NCBI GenBank assembly: GCA_005883215.1
Contig: VAYS01000007.1
Span: 144,166-208,165, forward strand
DNA from: Actinomycetota bacterium
GTDB taxonomy: Bacteria; Actinomycetota; Thermoleophilia; Solirubrobacterales; Solirubrobacteraceae
DNA: 64,000 nt
Reading direction: 5' to 3'
Every line of letters starts with the position of its first letter. Position 1 is the first letter of the stretch. Below are positions 33,968-41,737 of the stretch, in pieces. A model generated the notes under the pieces. That model saw only the letters and a list, made by a program, of their open reading frames with translations. It searched no databases and had not been told where the DNA came from. Made by a program: the position numbers and the translations under genes.

Positions 33968-34172
33968 CCTGCCCGCCGGTCCGGGTGGCCCAGCGCCGCC
34001 GGCGCCGCGCCCCGAGCCCTTGGGCCGGGCCCCGATTCGCCGCTGGTGCAGATGGCCAAGCCGGGACCGTCTGGTTTGGACGCCGGGCCATGCCGGAGGC
34101 CGGCCGCGTGGCGCAACCTGAGCGATGTAATCGGTCCTGCGCGGACCGGGTCTATCCCAGGAGAGCACGCCC

Positions 34173-34628
34173 ATGGCATGGACACAGCGGGTGCTGGTGG
34201 TGGCCAACCAGACCGTCGCCTCGGAGGAGCTGCACCGCGAGCTGGTGGGTCGCCACCGCCACTGTCCGACCGCCTTCAGCCTGCTGATGCCGGCGCGTCG
34301 CACGCCGGCGGCCGAGGAGCAGCTGCACGAGGTGGTCGCGGAACTCAGGGCAAGCGGCTTGGACGTCGACGGCCGGATCGGCGACGCCGACCCCTTCTTC
34401 GCCATCCACGAGCTGTGGGATCCCCGCCGCTATGACGAGATCCTGATCTGCACCCTTCCGGCCACCAGCTCACGTTGGCTGCAAACCAACCTGCTGCGGA
34501 GGGTCGAGCGCCGGACCGGGGCGCTGGTGAGCCACCTTTCCGCGAGCGCTTGGGGAGGAGCTCAGCGGATCCCGGAACCGGTGCGCGAGGCCTGGACTCC
34601 AGGCCCACCGAGCCGGGTGACGGCATGA
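34173..34628 (+). CDS. UspA-like small cytoplasmic protein
   Basis: 151 residues with AGGAG 8 nt before ATG 34173. '[20 protein letters not shown]', '[20 protein letters not shown]', '[20 protein letters not shown]' and '[20 protein letters not shown]' form an alpha/beta pattern like an actinobacterial group of proteins related to universal stress proteins. The usual G-2x-G-9x-G(S/T) ATP loop is absent. Its TGA overlaps the ATG of the next gene (ATGA), so the two are translated together. Confidence 0.75.
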   Translation: MAWTQRVLVVANQTVASEELHRELVGRHRHCPTAFSLLMPARRTPAAEEQLHEVVAELRASGLDVDGRIGDADPFFAIHELWDPRRYDEILICTLPATSSRWLQTNLLRRVERRTGALVSHLSASAWGGAQRIPEPVREAWTPGPPSRVTA

Positions 34629-35035
34629 AGTCGCTTCTCAGCGCCCCGCGGCCCTCGCCGGGGCCGAAAACCACGCCCCGCGCCAGCGCGGTCGCGCCGA
34701 TCGCGTCCAGCAGCGAGCGAGTTACCCCTCGGGGTTCCGCCCACTGCACATACGTCGGCCTGCGTCGCTCCAGCGGCTGGGAGCTATTGGCGATCACCGC
34801 CCTGAGCACGACCACCGTCGTGCGCGAGCAGACGGGGCTCGGGCGCGATCGGGACGTGGCCGCGCAAGCCGCGCGCCTGGCCGGCGCGATCTTGGAGGAC
34901 CTGACCGGGGCGGTGGTTCCGCCCGCGGCCCGGGCGTCGGTGGCCGAGCAGATCGCACCCCAGCTCGAGGGCGACACGTTCGTCTGCTACAGCAGCGACC
35001 TCCGCGGCCTGCTGCCCGAGCCCGCTTCGGACTGA
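34625..35035 (+). CDS. DUF6166-like protein
   Basis: 136 residues. ATG 34625 overlaps the previous stop by four bases. 'CTYVGLRRSSGWELLAITAL' and 'AARLAGAILEDLTGAVVPPA' followed by 'FVCYSSDL' resemble the small DUF6166 family, where a Y-x-G start and a helix with 'ILxD' are characteristic. The similarity is moderate and the function of the family is not known. Coupling with the Usp-like gene suggests joint use. Confidence 0.55.
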   Translation: MKSLLSAPRPSPGPKTTPRASAVAPIASSSERVTPRGSAHCTYVGLRRSSGWELLAITALSTTTVVREQTGLGRDRDVAAQAARLAGAILEDLTGAVVPPAARASVAEQIAPQLEGDTFVCYSSDLRGLLPEPASD

Positions 35036-35125
35036 CCCCCAGCTCGGCGCGCGCGCGCCGGGGCGCGCGATCCTTGGCCCGGTGGACAGGCACTGCGTCC
35101 CCGGGATTCGCCAGGATGGCGCCTG

Positions 35126-36340
35126 ATGATCGACACGACGTCGTTTCTGGTCATCGTCGCGTTTGCCGCGTTTGCCGGGGTCCTGGCCACCACTATCGAG
35201 TCGCGCCTGGCGCTCCCGGTCGTCGTCGTCGAGCTGTTGATCGGGATCCTCATCGGTCCACAGGTGCTCGCCTTGGTAGGCATCGACCGGTTCACCACCT
35301 TCTTCAGCGACCTCGGTCTGGGGATGCTGTTCTTCTTCGCCGGCTATGAGATCGACTTCGAGCACATCCGCGGGCGTCCGCTGTGGCTCGGGCTGGGGTC
35401 ATGGGTAGTGTCGCTCGCCTTGGCGTACTCGATCGGCGGTGTGCTGGCGACGGCCGGGATCGTGCTCTCGCTCATCTACACCGGCTCCGCCCTGGCCACC
35501 ACGGCGATCGGCACCCTGATCCCGGTGCTCAGGGACAAGGGCGAGCTGCACACCCGCTTCGGGACCTATCTGCTCGCGGCGGGGGCGGCGGGCGAGTTCG
35601 GCCCGATCATGCTCGTCACCCTGGTTCTGTCCGGCTCTCACCCCCTCGAGGAGGCCGCGCTGCTGATCGCCTTCGTCGCGCTCGCGGTGCTCACCGGACT
35701 CCTGGCCGTGCGCTCCATGTGGCGGGGCTGGTCGGCGCTGGAGCGGACCTTCGAGGCGAGCAGCCAGCTGGCCGTGCGCCTGCTCGTCGTGCTGGTGTTC
35801 GGCTTGGCCACGCTGGCCGACCAGCTCGGGCTGGACATCCTGCTCGGCGGCTTTGTCGCCGGCCTGATCACGCGGGCGGCGCTGAGAGGTCACGAGGTTC
35901 GGGTCTTCGAGTCCAAGATGACCGCTCTGGGCTACGGCCTGCTGATCCCGTTCTTCTTCCTCGTCAGCGGGATGAAGTTCGACGGCGCATCGCTGATCTC
36001 CAGCCCGTCCGCCGCGTTCAAGCTGCCGCTATTCCTGGTGCTGATGCTGATCGTGCGCGGCACCCCCGCCCTGCTCTTCTACCGCGGCGCGCTCCCGGCG
36101 CGCGACCGGCTGGCGCTGGCCTTCTACTCGGCGACCGCGCTCCCGCTGGTGGTGGCCATCACCTCGATCGCGACCAGCACACATCACATGCGCGAGAGCA
36201 CGGCGGCGTCGCTGGTCGGCGCGGCGATCCTGTCCACGCTCATCTACCCGCTGGTGGGAGCCGCGCTGCGCCGGGGCCAGGCCGAGGCACAAGGCGAAGA
36301 ACCGGAGGCCGCCGGGGAGCCGGCCGCCGCCCGGGCGTGA
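35126..36340 (+). CDS. Kef-type cation:proton antiporter (CPA2)
   Basis: 404 residues, almost entirely ~12 membrane helices. Typical segments are 'LPVVVVELLIGILIGPQVLA', 'LGLGMLFFFAGYEIDFEHIR' and 'GGFVAGLITRAALRGHE'. There is no C-terminal RCK/TrkA-N domain (the protein ends in a short acidic tail), so it resembles the shorter NapA/KefB-like members. It is expected to exchange Na+ or K+ for H+ across the plasma membrane. It stands alone, without a KefG/F-type partner. Confidence 0.88.
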   Translation: MIDTTSFLVIVAFAAFAGVLATTIESRLALPVVVVELLIGILIGPQVLALVGIDRFTTFFSDLGLGMLFFFAGYEIDFEHIRGRPLWLGLGSWVVSLALAYSIGGVLATAGIVLSLIYTGSALATTAIGTLIPVLRDKGELHTRFGTYLLAAGAAGEFGPIMLVTLVLSGSHPLEEAALLIAFVALAVLTGLLAVRSMWRGWSALERTFEASSQLAVRLLVVLVFGLATLADQLGLDILLGGFVAGLITRAALRGHEVRVFESKMTALGYGLLIPFFFLVSGMKFDGASLISSPSAAFKLPLFLVLMLIVRGTPALLFYRGALPARDRLALAFYSATALPLVVAITSIATSTHHMRESTAASLVGAAILSTLIYPLVGAALRRGQAEAQGEEPEAAGEPAAARA

Positions 36341-36389
36341 CCCCGAGGGCGTCCGCGGCGCCGCCCGCCGGGGTGGCCGCCGGCGGGTC

Positions 36390-37346
36390 TCAGTGCGAGC
36401 GCCGATAGAGGGCGTTGACCAGCGCCGAGACCGCCGACGCCGTCTGGCCCCAGCCCGGACAGCACGTCGGTCCGCCCGGTGGGGTGGCGCCGATCTCCAG
36501 GTGGGGGCCTGAGGAGATGCCGACCACGCCGCAGCCCACCTCGGCTATCGGCTGGCCCGCCCGCACGCGCTGGCCGGGCTGCACCAGCGCCGGCGCCGCG
36601 TGCCCGTAGTAAAACGACCAGCCCGCGTAGGGCCCGTTGTCCACCCGCACCACCGGGGCGTAGGGGCCAAACCCCGAGATCCCGGTCTGGACCACCGTCC
36701 CGTCGGTGATCGCCACCTCCACCGCGGCCGGCCCGCAGGCCGCCCCGTTGGTGGAGATGTCGACGCCCTGGTCCAGCGTCCAGCCGCCGGGCGAGACCAC
36801 GACCTTTAGCGGCTGGATCGGGAAGGCCCAGTGCCCTCCGCCCACGGTGGGGTACGACGGCCGCTGGTTAAAGGACTGGGCGGTGTTTCCCTCCGGGACC
36901 GCCAGACCCGACCTGCGGGCCTGGGCGAGCTCAGCGCGCACTTCGGCGTCGGAGGGGGCCCCCGGGGCGACGCGGGCCGCCGAGCCACTGGCCGGGTGCG
37001 TGGGCAGGGGGTCGGGGGAGGAGCCGACCTTCCCGGTCACCGTCCCGCCGGCGCCGCCGTCGGCGCCCGCGCCGGCGCCCGAACCCGCGGTGCGTGGGGC
37101 ACGACGGACCGGGTCGCGGGCGGCCACCAGGTGGGTGGGGCCGGTCGGCTTGCCCGCCGCCGGGCTGCCGGTGGCCGCGTCCCCGGCTCGTCCCGAGCCC
37201 GAGCCCCCGCCGCAGCCGCCTGCGGCCAGGACCCAGACCAGGCACGCACCGACGGCCGCTCCGCCGACCCGTCCCGGCGGGCGCCGAGCCCCAGCGCGGT
37301 GCTCGTGCGCGGGCGGCTGGCTCGGGGCCGGGCGGCGCAAGGACAT
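36390..37346 (-). CDS. Lipoprotein with degenerate LytM (M23) domain
   Basis: 318 residues from ATG 37346; TACGCT is 8 nt upstream. The signal has a lipobox-like end ('VWVLAAGGC'). A ~120-residue disordered Ala/Gly/Pro linker leads to an M23 fold: 'GWTLDQGVDISTN', 'YYGHAAPALVQPGQRVRAGQ' and 'GPHLEIG'. The first zinc ligand (normally His in HxxxD) is Asp, and the HxH motif reads HLE, so at least two ligands are changed and cutting of peptidoglycan is unlikely. Degenerate LytM proteins often act as activators of amidases (compare EnvC/NlpD), a role that is inference here. Confidence 0.75.
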   Translation of the reverse strand: MSLRRPAPSQPPAHEHRAGARRPPGRVGGAAVGACLVWVLAAGGCGGGSGSGRAGDAATGSPAAGKPTGPTHLVAARDPVRRAPRTAGSGAGAGADGGAGGTVTGKVGSSPDPLPTHPASGSAARVAPGAPSDAEVRAELAQARRSGLAVPEGNTAQSFNQRPSYPTVGGGHWAFPIQPLKVVVSPGGWTLDQGVDISTNGAACGPAAVEVAITDGTVVQTGISGFGPYAPVVRVDNGPYAGWSFYYGHAAPALVQPGQRVRAGQPIAEVGCGVVGISSGPHLEIGATPPGGPTCCPGWGQTASAVSALVNALYRRSH

Positions 37347-37412
37347 GCCCAAAGAGCGTAATCGCGACCGAGACCGAGAGCGCCGGGAGCCCGCCGCGCC
37401 GCGCCGGCGCCG

Positions 37413-38627
37413 CTAGCCCTCCGCCGGCGCGGTGCCGCGCACGCGCTGGCGCGCGCCGGCGAAGCGCAGCGCCTCGTAGGCCACCAGGCCGCAGGTGAGC
37501 GCCGCCGCCACCGCGATGCCCACCAGGGCGGGGGCATGGGCGAGCGCCGGGATCGCCGCCAGCAGCACCACCGCGCACACCAGCCGCTGGCGGTTGAGCG
37601 TCCCCAGGTTGCGCAGGCGGAAGGCGACCAGGCCGAGCAGGTTCAGCGCGCAGCCCCCGAGCAGGGCCACCGCGCCGATGGTGCCCAGGTCGCGGCTCTG
37701 GACCGCCAGCCCACGCTTGATTCCGAAGGCGGCGATGATGATCCCGGCGACGATCGGGAAGTGCAGGTAGGTGTAGGAGTCCCGCGCCATCCCCACCTGC
37801 TGGGCGAAGGGCAGCGAACGCAGGCGGCGTTCGGCCACCAGCGCCACCACGTCGAAGTACACCCACCACAGGGCGCCGGCCACCGCCAGCCCGAGCAGGG
37901 CCTCGCCCACCAGCCGGGCGCCGATCGGCAGCCCGCTGGCGCCCACGCCGATGGCGACGACCGACTCGCCCAGGGCGATGATCACGATCAGCCCGTGGCG
38001 CTCGGCGAAGTGCCCGGGCGACAGGCGCCAGCCGCCCGTGCCGCTGAGAAAGGCGCTGCTCCAGTCGATCGCCAGGGCCACTAGCCACAGCGCGTCGCGC
38101 AGCGACGGGTTGACCACCGAGGCAACCACCAGGATCGTCGGCCCCAGGGTCAGGCCCGGGGCCAGGCGTCGCAGCGCGCCGCGCAGCGGGGCGTCATCCC
38201 GGGCGGCGAGCAGGTACAGCGCGACCTGCAAAAGCCGCATGGCCAGGTAGGCCAGGGCGAAGACTTCGGCGTCGCCGCGAAACGCGCCGGGTACCGCCAG
38301 GGAGGCGATCAGCATCGCGCCCATCGCCGCGAACACCACCAGGCGGGCCACTCCCTCCTCGGGATTGACCGTGTTGGTCAACCAGGCGTACGCCGCCCAT
38401 GCCCACCACAGCGCGGCCAGGACCAGGACCCCGTGGCCGAGCCCGCTCCAGGACGGGTGCTGGCTGAGCAGCCCGGTGACCTGGGTGATGGCGAACACGA
38501 AAACCAGGTCGAAGAACAGCTCCAGCGGGGTCACGCGCTCGTCGACCGAGGACGCCGAGCGCTCCTGGGGCGCGGCGTCTGCCGCCGGCCCGTCGGCGCC
38601 CGAAGGTCTGATCTGGAGCCGGGGCAT
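37413..38627 (-). CDS. ltrA: Low-temperature-requirement A family membrane protein
   Basis: 404 residues from ATG 38627 (TAACGT 8 nt upstream). Many membrane helices. The N-terminal signature 'RVTPLELFFDLVFVFAITQV' and the later 'FAERHGLIVIIALGESVVAI' are diagnostic of LtrA proteins. First linked to growth at low temperature in Listeria; the molecular role is not defined. A broken second copy lies at 32666-32878. The gene is divergent from the secreted protein gene at 38703, with only 75 bp between the two starts. Confidence 0.85.
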   Translation of the reverse strand: MPRLQIRPSGADGPAADAAPQERSASSVDERVTPLELFFDLVFVFAITQVTGLLSQHPSWSGLGHGVLVLAALWWAWAAYAWLTNTVNPEEGVARLVVFAAMGAMLIASLAVPGAFRGDAEVFALAYLAMRLLQVALYLLAARDDAPLRGALRRLAPGLTLGPTILVVASVVNPSLRDALWLVALAIDWSSAFLSGTGGWRLSPGHFAERHGLIVIIALGESVVAIGVGASGLPIGARLVGEALLGLAVAGALWWVYFDVVALVAERRLRSLPFAQQVGMARDSYTYLHFPIVAGIIIAAFGIKRGLAVQSRDLGTIGAVALLGGCALNLLGLVAFRLRNLGTLNRQRLVCAVVLLAAIPALAHAPALVGIAVAAALTCGLVAYEALRFAGARQRVRGTAPAEG

Positions 38628-38702
38628 GGCGCACAACGTTAGGGCGCCGAGCGATCCCGGGGCCGGCGCCCGCAGGGACGGCGCCGCAGTACCCTGCCCA
38701 GC

Positions 38703-40115
38703 GTGGGCAGGGAGTCCAGCAGCCGGACGGGGGGGCGCGCGCTGGCGCTCGCCGCCGCGCTGGCGCTCGCCGCCGCGCTGGCGCTCGCCGCGCTCGCTCC
38801 CGCCGCCGCGCTGGCCGGCAGCTCCCCGCCGCCGGGCTGTGACCCGGTGGCGCTTGGCGACGTCGTCCCCGGCAGCGCCCAGGTGTGCGTCCACCACGTG
38901 CTGGTCACCGCCACGACCAACGGCCAGGAGCAGAACCAGACGACGTTCACCGTCACCGACACCCCCGGCCACGTCGCGACGCTAACCGCCACCGTCCCCA
39001 ACTGGTGGCCGTCGGGCCCCCCGACCGCCGGGATGGTGATCACGATGTGGGGTCACCGAAACGCCGCCGGCGAGTTTGCCGTCGACCGGTGGATCGACCT
39101 CACCCACGGGACCGGCCCGGCGCCCGACGGGCCCTACGCCCAGGCCGACGCCCTCGCGGTCGCATCCGGTCAGGTCCCCGAGCACCGGATGGTGTGGGTG
39201 GCGACCTACGTCTACCTGCTCGATCCGCAGGACACCGGCGACGGGGACATCCACGTGCAGACCGCCAACGGCTGCCCCGCCGCGGGCGTGACCACGGAAA
39301 CGACTCCGCCGCTTCGCGGCTACGTCGATCACCCCGCCCTTCCCGGCCTGACCAGCAGCAGCGACGAGTCGGACCCGGCCCACAACCACCTCGCCGACGC
39401 CCCGCCGGTCGGCGTGCCGGTGGTGATCCTGGGGGCCGTCCGCTACGACTACGGCTTTGGCTGGCGCGAGCTTCACCCGATCCGGGCCTGGCGATTTGCC
39501 ACGCCGGCCGAAGCCGGGGCGCTGGCCAGCGCGTGCGCGGCCCGCCCGGTCCCGCAGCTCGACCACAGCGCCCCGGTGCCGGTGCCGTTCGGGACGCCGC
39601 CGTGTACCGACGGCAGCGAGTTCGGCGATCCGGCGAGCCTCTACTCGGCGTGCGGGCCCCAGTGCTACGTGGCCCACACCGCGATCGGCGAGCCCGAGCA
39701 GCTGGCGGGACCGTGCGACGGGATCGAGCCGGTGGTCACTCCCTCCCAGGAGGGGATGTCAGAGACAAGGGCCAGCTCGACTTCGCCCTTGCCCTTGACG
39801 CCCGCGGGGGCCGTCGAGGGCGCGTCGGATGCCGCGCGGGGAGCACAGGCCGCGCTCGCGCGCATCTACGGGCGCATCTGCAAGGGGCTGCTCGGGCCGG
39901 GCGGCCAGCGCGGGGCGCCGTTTCACCTGTGCCTGGACGCGATGGCGCGCCTGGCCGGCGGCGAGACGCGGTCGGCCCGCGCCGCGTGCCGACGCGAGCA
40001 GCGCCGCTCGCCGCGGGGGCGCCGCCGCACCCGCGACCGCTACTCCCGCCGCTGCCAGGCGGCGGGAGTAGCGTTGCTGCGCTCGCTGTCGCACGCGCGC
40101 ATCCGCGAGGGGTAG
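38703..40115 (+). CDS. Secreted protein of unknown family
   Basis: 470 residues from GTG 38703; TACCCT (38690-38695) is 7 nt upstream: leaderless. The signal-peptide core is built of ALALAA repeats encoded by an 18-bp tandem repeat. The mature protein has paired Cys and beta-rich sequence ('HHVLVTATTNGQEQNQTTFT', 'DIHVQTANGCPAAG', 'LGAVRYDYGFGWRELHPIRA'). The last pattern resembles domains in secreted actinobacterial proteins of unknown role. The C-terminal ~90 residues are Cys/Arg-rich ('CRREQRRSPRGRRRTRD'). No catalytic motif recognised. Confidence 0.75.
   Translation: MGRESSSRTGGRALALAAALALAAALALAALAPAAALAGSSPPPGCDPVALGDVVPGSAQVCVHHVLVTATTNGQEQNQTTFTVTDTPGHVATLTATVPNWWPSGPPTAGMVITMWGHRNAAGEFAVDRWIDLTHGTGPAPDGPYAQADALAVASGQVPEHRMVWVATYVYLLDPQDTGDGDIHVQTANGCPAAGVTTETTPPLRGYVDHPALPGLTSSSDESDPAHNHLADAPPVGVPVVILGAVRYDYGFGWRELHPIRAWRFATPAEAGALASACAARPVPQLDHSAPVPVPFGTPPCTDGSEFGDPASLYSACGPQCYVAHTAIGEPEQLAGPCDGIEPVVTPSQEGMSETRASSTSPLPLTPAGAVEGASDAARGAQAALARIYGRICKGLLGPGGQRGAPFHLCLDAMARLAGGETRSARAACRREQRRSPRGRRRTRDRYSRRCQAAGVALLRSLSHARIREG
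38739..38792 (+). repeat. 18-bp tandem repeat inside a signal-peptide sequence
   Basis: GCGCTGGCGCTCGCCGCC is repeated three times (38739-38756, 38757-38774, 38775-38792; the last copy differs at its final base). It encodes the hydrophobic core of the signal peptide and could vary in copy number. Confidence 0.85.
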
Positions 40116-40122
40116 AGACCGT

Positions 40123-40563
40123 CTAGTCCGGCTCGTCCTGGCGATGGACGATCAGCATCGGGACGTCGGCGCGGAAGTGGACGTCGGCGGCGACGCTGCC
40201 CAGCAGGGTGGATCGCAGCCTCCCGCGCCCCCGCGAGCCCAACACCACCAGGTCGTGAGCGCCCGGCTCGAGCTCCTCCAGGATGCGGGTCGCCGGGTCG
40301 CCCTCGCGCCAGACCGTGGTGAGCCCGATGTCCTGAGGCGCGCCGTCGGCGAGCTCCCGGAGGATCGCCTTGCTCTCGTCCTCGGCCTCGGCCTGTAGCG
40401 CCCCGATGTTCACGCCGGCGCGGTAGACGAAGCTCGGCAGCGGCGCGAGCACGGTCATCAACGTCAGGCGCGCGTTTAACGCGCGGGCGAGCCCGACGGC
40501 GTGGTCGAACGCCCCCCGGGAGGTCTCAGAGCCGTCGACGGCGACCAGAATGCTGCGGTACAC
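40123..40563 (-). CDS. Universal stress protein (UspA family)
   Basis: 146 residues. 'YRSILVAVDGSETSRGAFDH' and the nucleotide loop 'VVLGSRGRGRLRSTLLGSVA' (G-2x-G-9x-G-S) mark an ATP-binding UspA. Such proteins help survival in stress or stationary phase. Start GTG 40563; TAGGAT nearby includes the stop codon of the esterase gene upstream, so it may be read from its own promoter or with the esterase and cytochrome genes. Confidence 0.9.
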   Translation of the reverse strand: MYRSILVAVDGSETSRGAFDHAVGLARALNARLTLMTVLAPLPSFVYRAGVNIGALQAEAEDESKAILRELADGAPQDIGLTTVWREGDPATRILEELEPGAHDLVVLGSRGRGRLRSTLLGSVAADVHFRADVPMLIVHRQDEPD

Positions 40564-40575
40564 CGGGGCGCGATC

Positions 40576-41226
40576 CTAGTCCAGCAGCTCGGCCAGCCAG
40601 GCGGCCCGGCGGGGGAGCACGGCGGGGTCGATGGTGTGGCCGACCGGGGACTCGTCATAGACGACGGCCAGCTCGCGCTCGGTCAGCCAATCGCGGGCCT
40701 GGCGCCCGAAGGAGACCTCGATCACCGGGTCCAGCGTGCCGTGGGCGAGCGCGGCGACCACCTGGCGGTGGCCTTCGACCGTGAGCCTCGGCTGGGGGAC
40801 CTGGGGCATGAAGCCGCTGAACCCCAGCACCCCGGCGGGGGCGGGGCGCCCCTCGCCGAACGCCAGACCGAGACACATCACCGCCCCCTGGGAAAAGCCC
40901 CCGAGCACCGTGCGCCCCCACGGCACCCCCAGCTCCTCGGCCGTCGCCGTGGCCCACGAACCCAGCGTCCGATAGGACGCCATAAAAGTCTCCGGGTCCG
41001 GGAACCCGACCCGCCGGGAGATGTACCAGTGCCAGCCCCCCGGGGGGAGGGCGAGCGGGGCGCGCGGGCAGACCACGTGCAGTCGCCCGCCGGGGTCGAG
41101 CGCGTCGGCCAGGGGCGCCAGGTCGTGCTCGTCGACACCGCGACCGTGCAGCAGGAACAGCAGTCCGGCCGGCGCGGCGCTGGCCGGTCGGTGGACGCTG
41201 GCGAGGGCCGCCGCCGGGCGGGGCAC
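40576..41226 (-). CDS. Carboxylesterase/phospholipase-type alpha/beta hydrolase
   Basis: 216 residues. 'LLFLLHGRGVDEHDLAPLAD' (oxyanion), nucleophile 'LGGFSQGAVMCLGLAFG' (G-F-S-Q-G), acid in 'ALAHGTLDPVIEV' and His in 'ESPVGHTIDP' complete a catalytic triad of the carboxylesterase 2/YpfH type. It acts on small esters or lysophospholipids in the cytoplasm. Its GTG start is separated by one base from the stop of the cytochrome gene, so the two are coupled. Confidence 0.88.
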   Translation of the reverse strand: MPRPAAALASVHRPASAAPAGLLFLLHGRGVDEHDLAPLADALDPGGRLHVVCPRAPLALPPGGWHWYISRRVGFPDPETFMASYRTLGSWATATAEELGVPWGRTVLGGFSQGAVMCLGLAFGEGRPAPAGVLGFSGFMPQVPQPRLTVEGHRQVVAALAHGTLDPVIEVSFGRQARDWLTERELAVVYDESPVGHTIDPAVLPRRAAWLAELLD

Positions 41227-41227
41227 G

Positions 41228-41569
41228 TCAGGGGGCCAGCCGGGCCTGGGCGGCCGCGACGTATCGGGAGACGGCGTGGATCTGGTCTTCGCTCAGCCGC
41301 TGGCGCACGGGCATGACCCGCACGAAGCTCTCCACCTCGGCCACCGACATGCGCCGGCGGGCCAGGTCTCCACCGAGCACGTGCCCCGACTCGTGGCCGG
41401 ACAGCGTGTGGCAGGCGGTGCACTCAGAGCTGAACACGTGCGCGCCGGAGGGAGGCTCCGCGCCGCAGCCGCCGCCGGCGGCGCCCACCAGGGCCAGCGC
41501 CGCGGCGGTCGCCGCGCGCGCGCGCCGGACCGGTGGGCGGGGTAAGGCATGCGCTGAGCGCCCACGCAC
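41228..41569 (-). CDS. Small c-type cytochrome, probable lipoprotein
   Basis: 113 residues from GTG 41569. The N-terminus has a signal ending in 'VGAAGGGC', a likely lipobox. One heme site CTACH follows ('FSSECTACHTLSGHESG') and a Met ('VRVMPVRQRLS') can serve as axial ligand. This is a class I single-heme carrier anchored outside the membrane. The frame ends one base before the esterase start; that pairing is unusual and its meaning is not clear. Confidence 0.85.
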   Translation of the reverse strand: MRGRSAHALPRPPVRRARAATAAALALVGAAGGGCGAEPPSGAHVFSSECTACHTLSGHESGHVLGGDLARRRMSVAEVESFVRVMPVRQRLSEDQIHAVSRYVAAAQARLAP

Positions 41570-41737
41570 CGGGCAAGCATGCCAGCCCCGCGCTGGCCTT
41601 CGCCGGCTTGGCAGGCGGGGGGGCGACTAGAATGCCGCGCCCCGCCGGGCTCTGGTGGGCCCGGCCGCGGCCGCAACTCAGGGATCGGCCTCGGTTTGCA
41701 GCAGCCGGGCCGCGTTCTCGTCTTCGCCACGATCCGC

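Noticed and set aside
37345..37416. Arg-rich 23-residue ORF overlapping the LytM gene start
   Set aside because: Overlaps the real start on the other strand, and composition alone can produce it.
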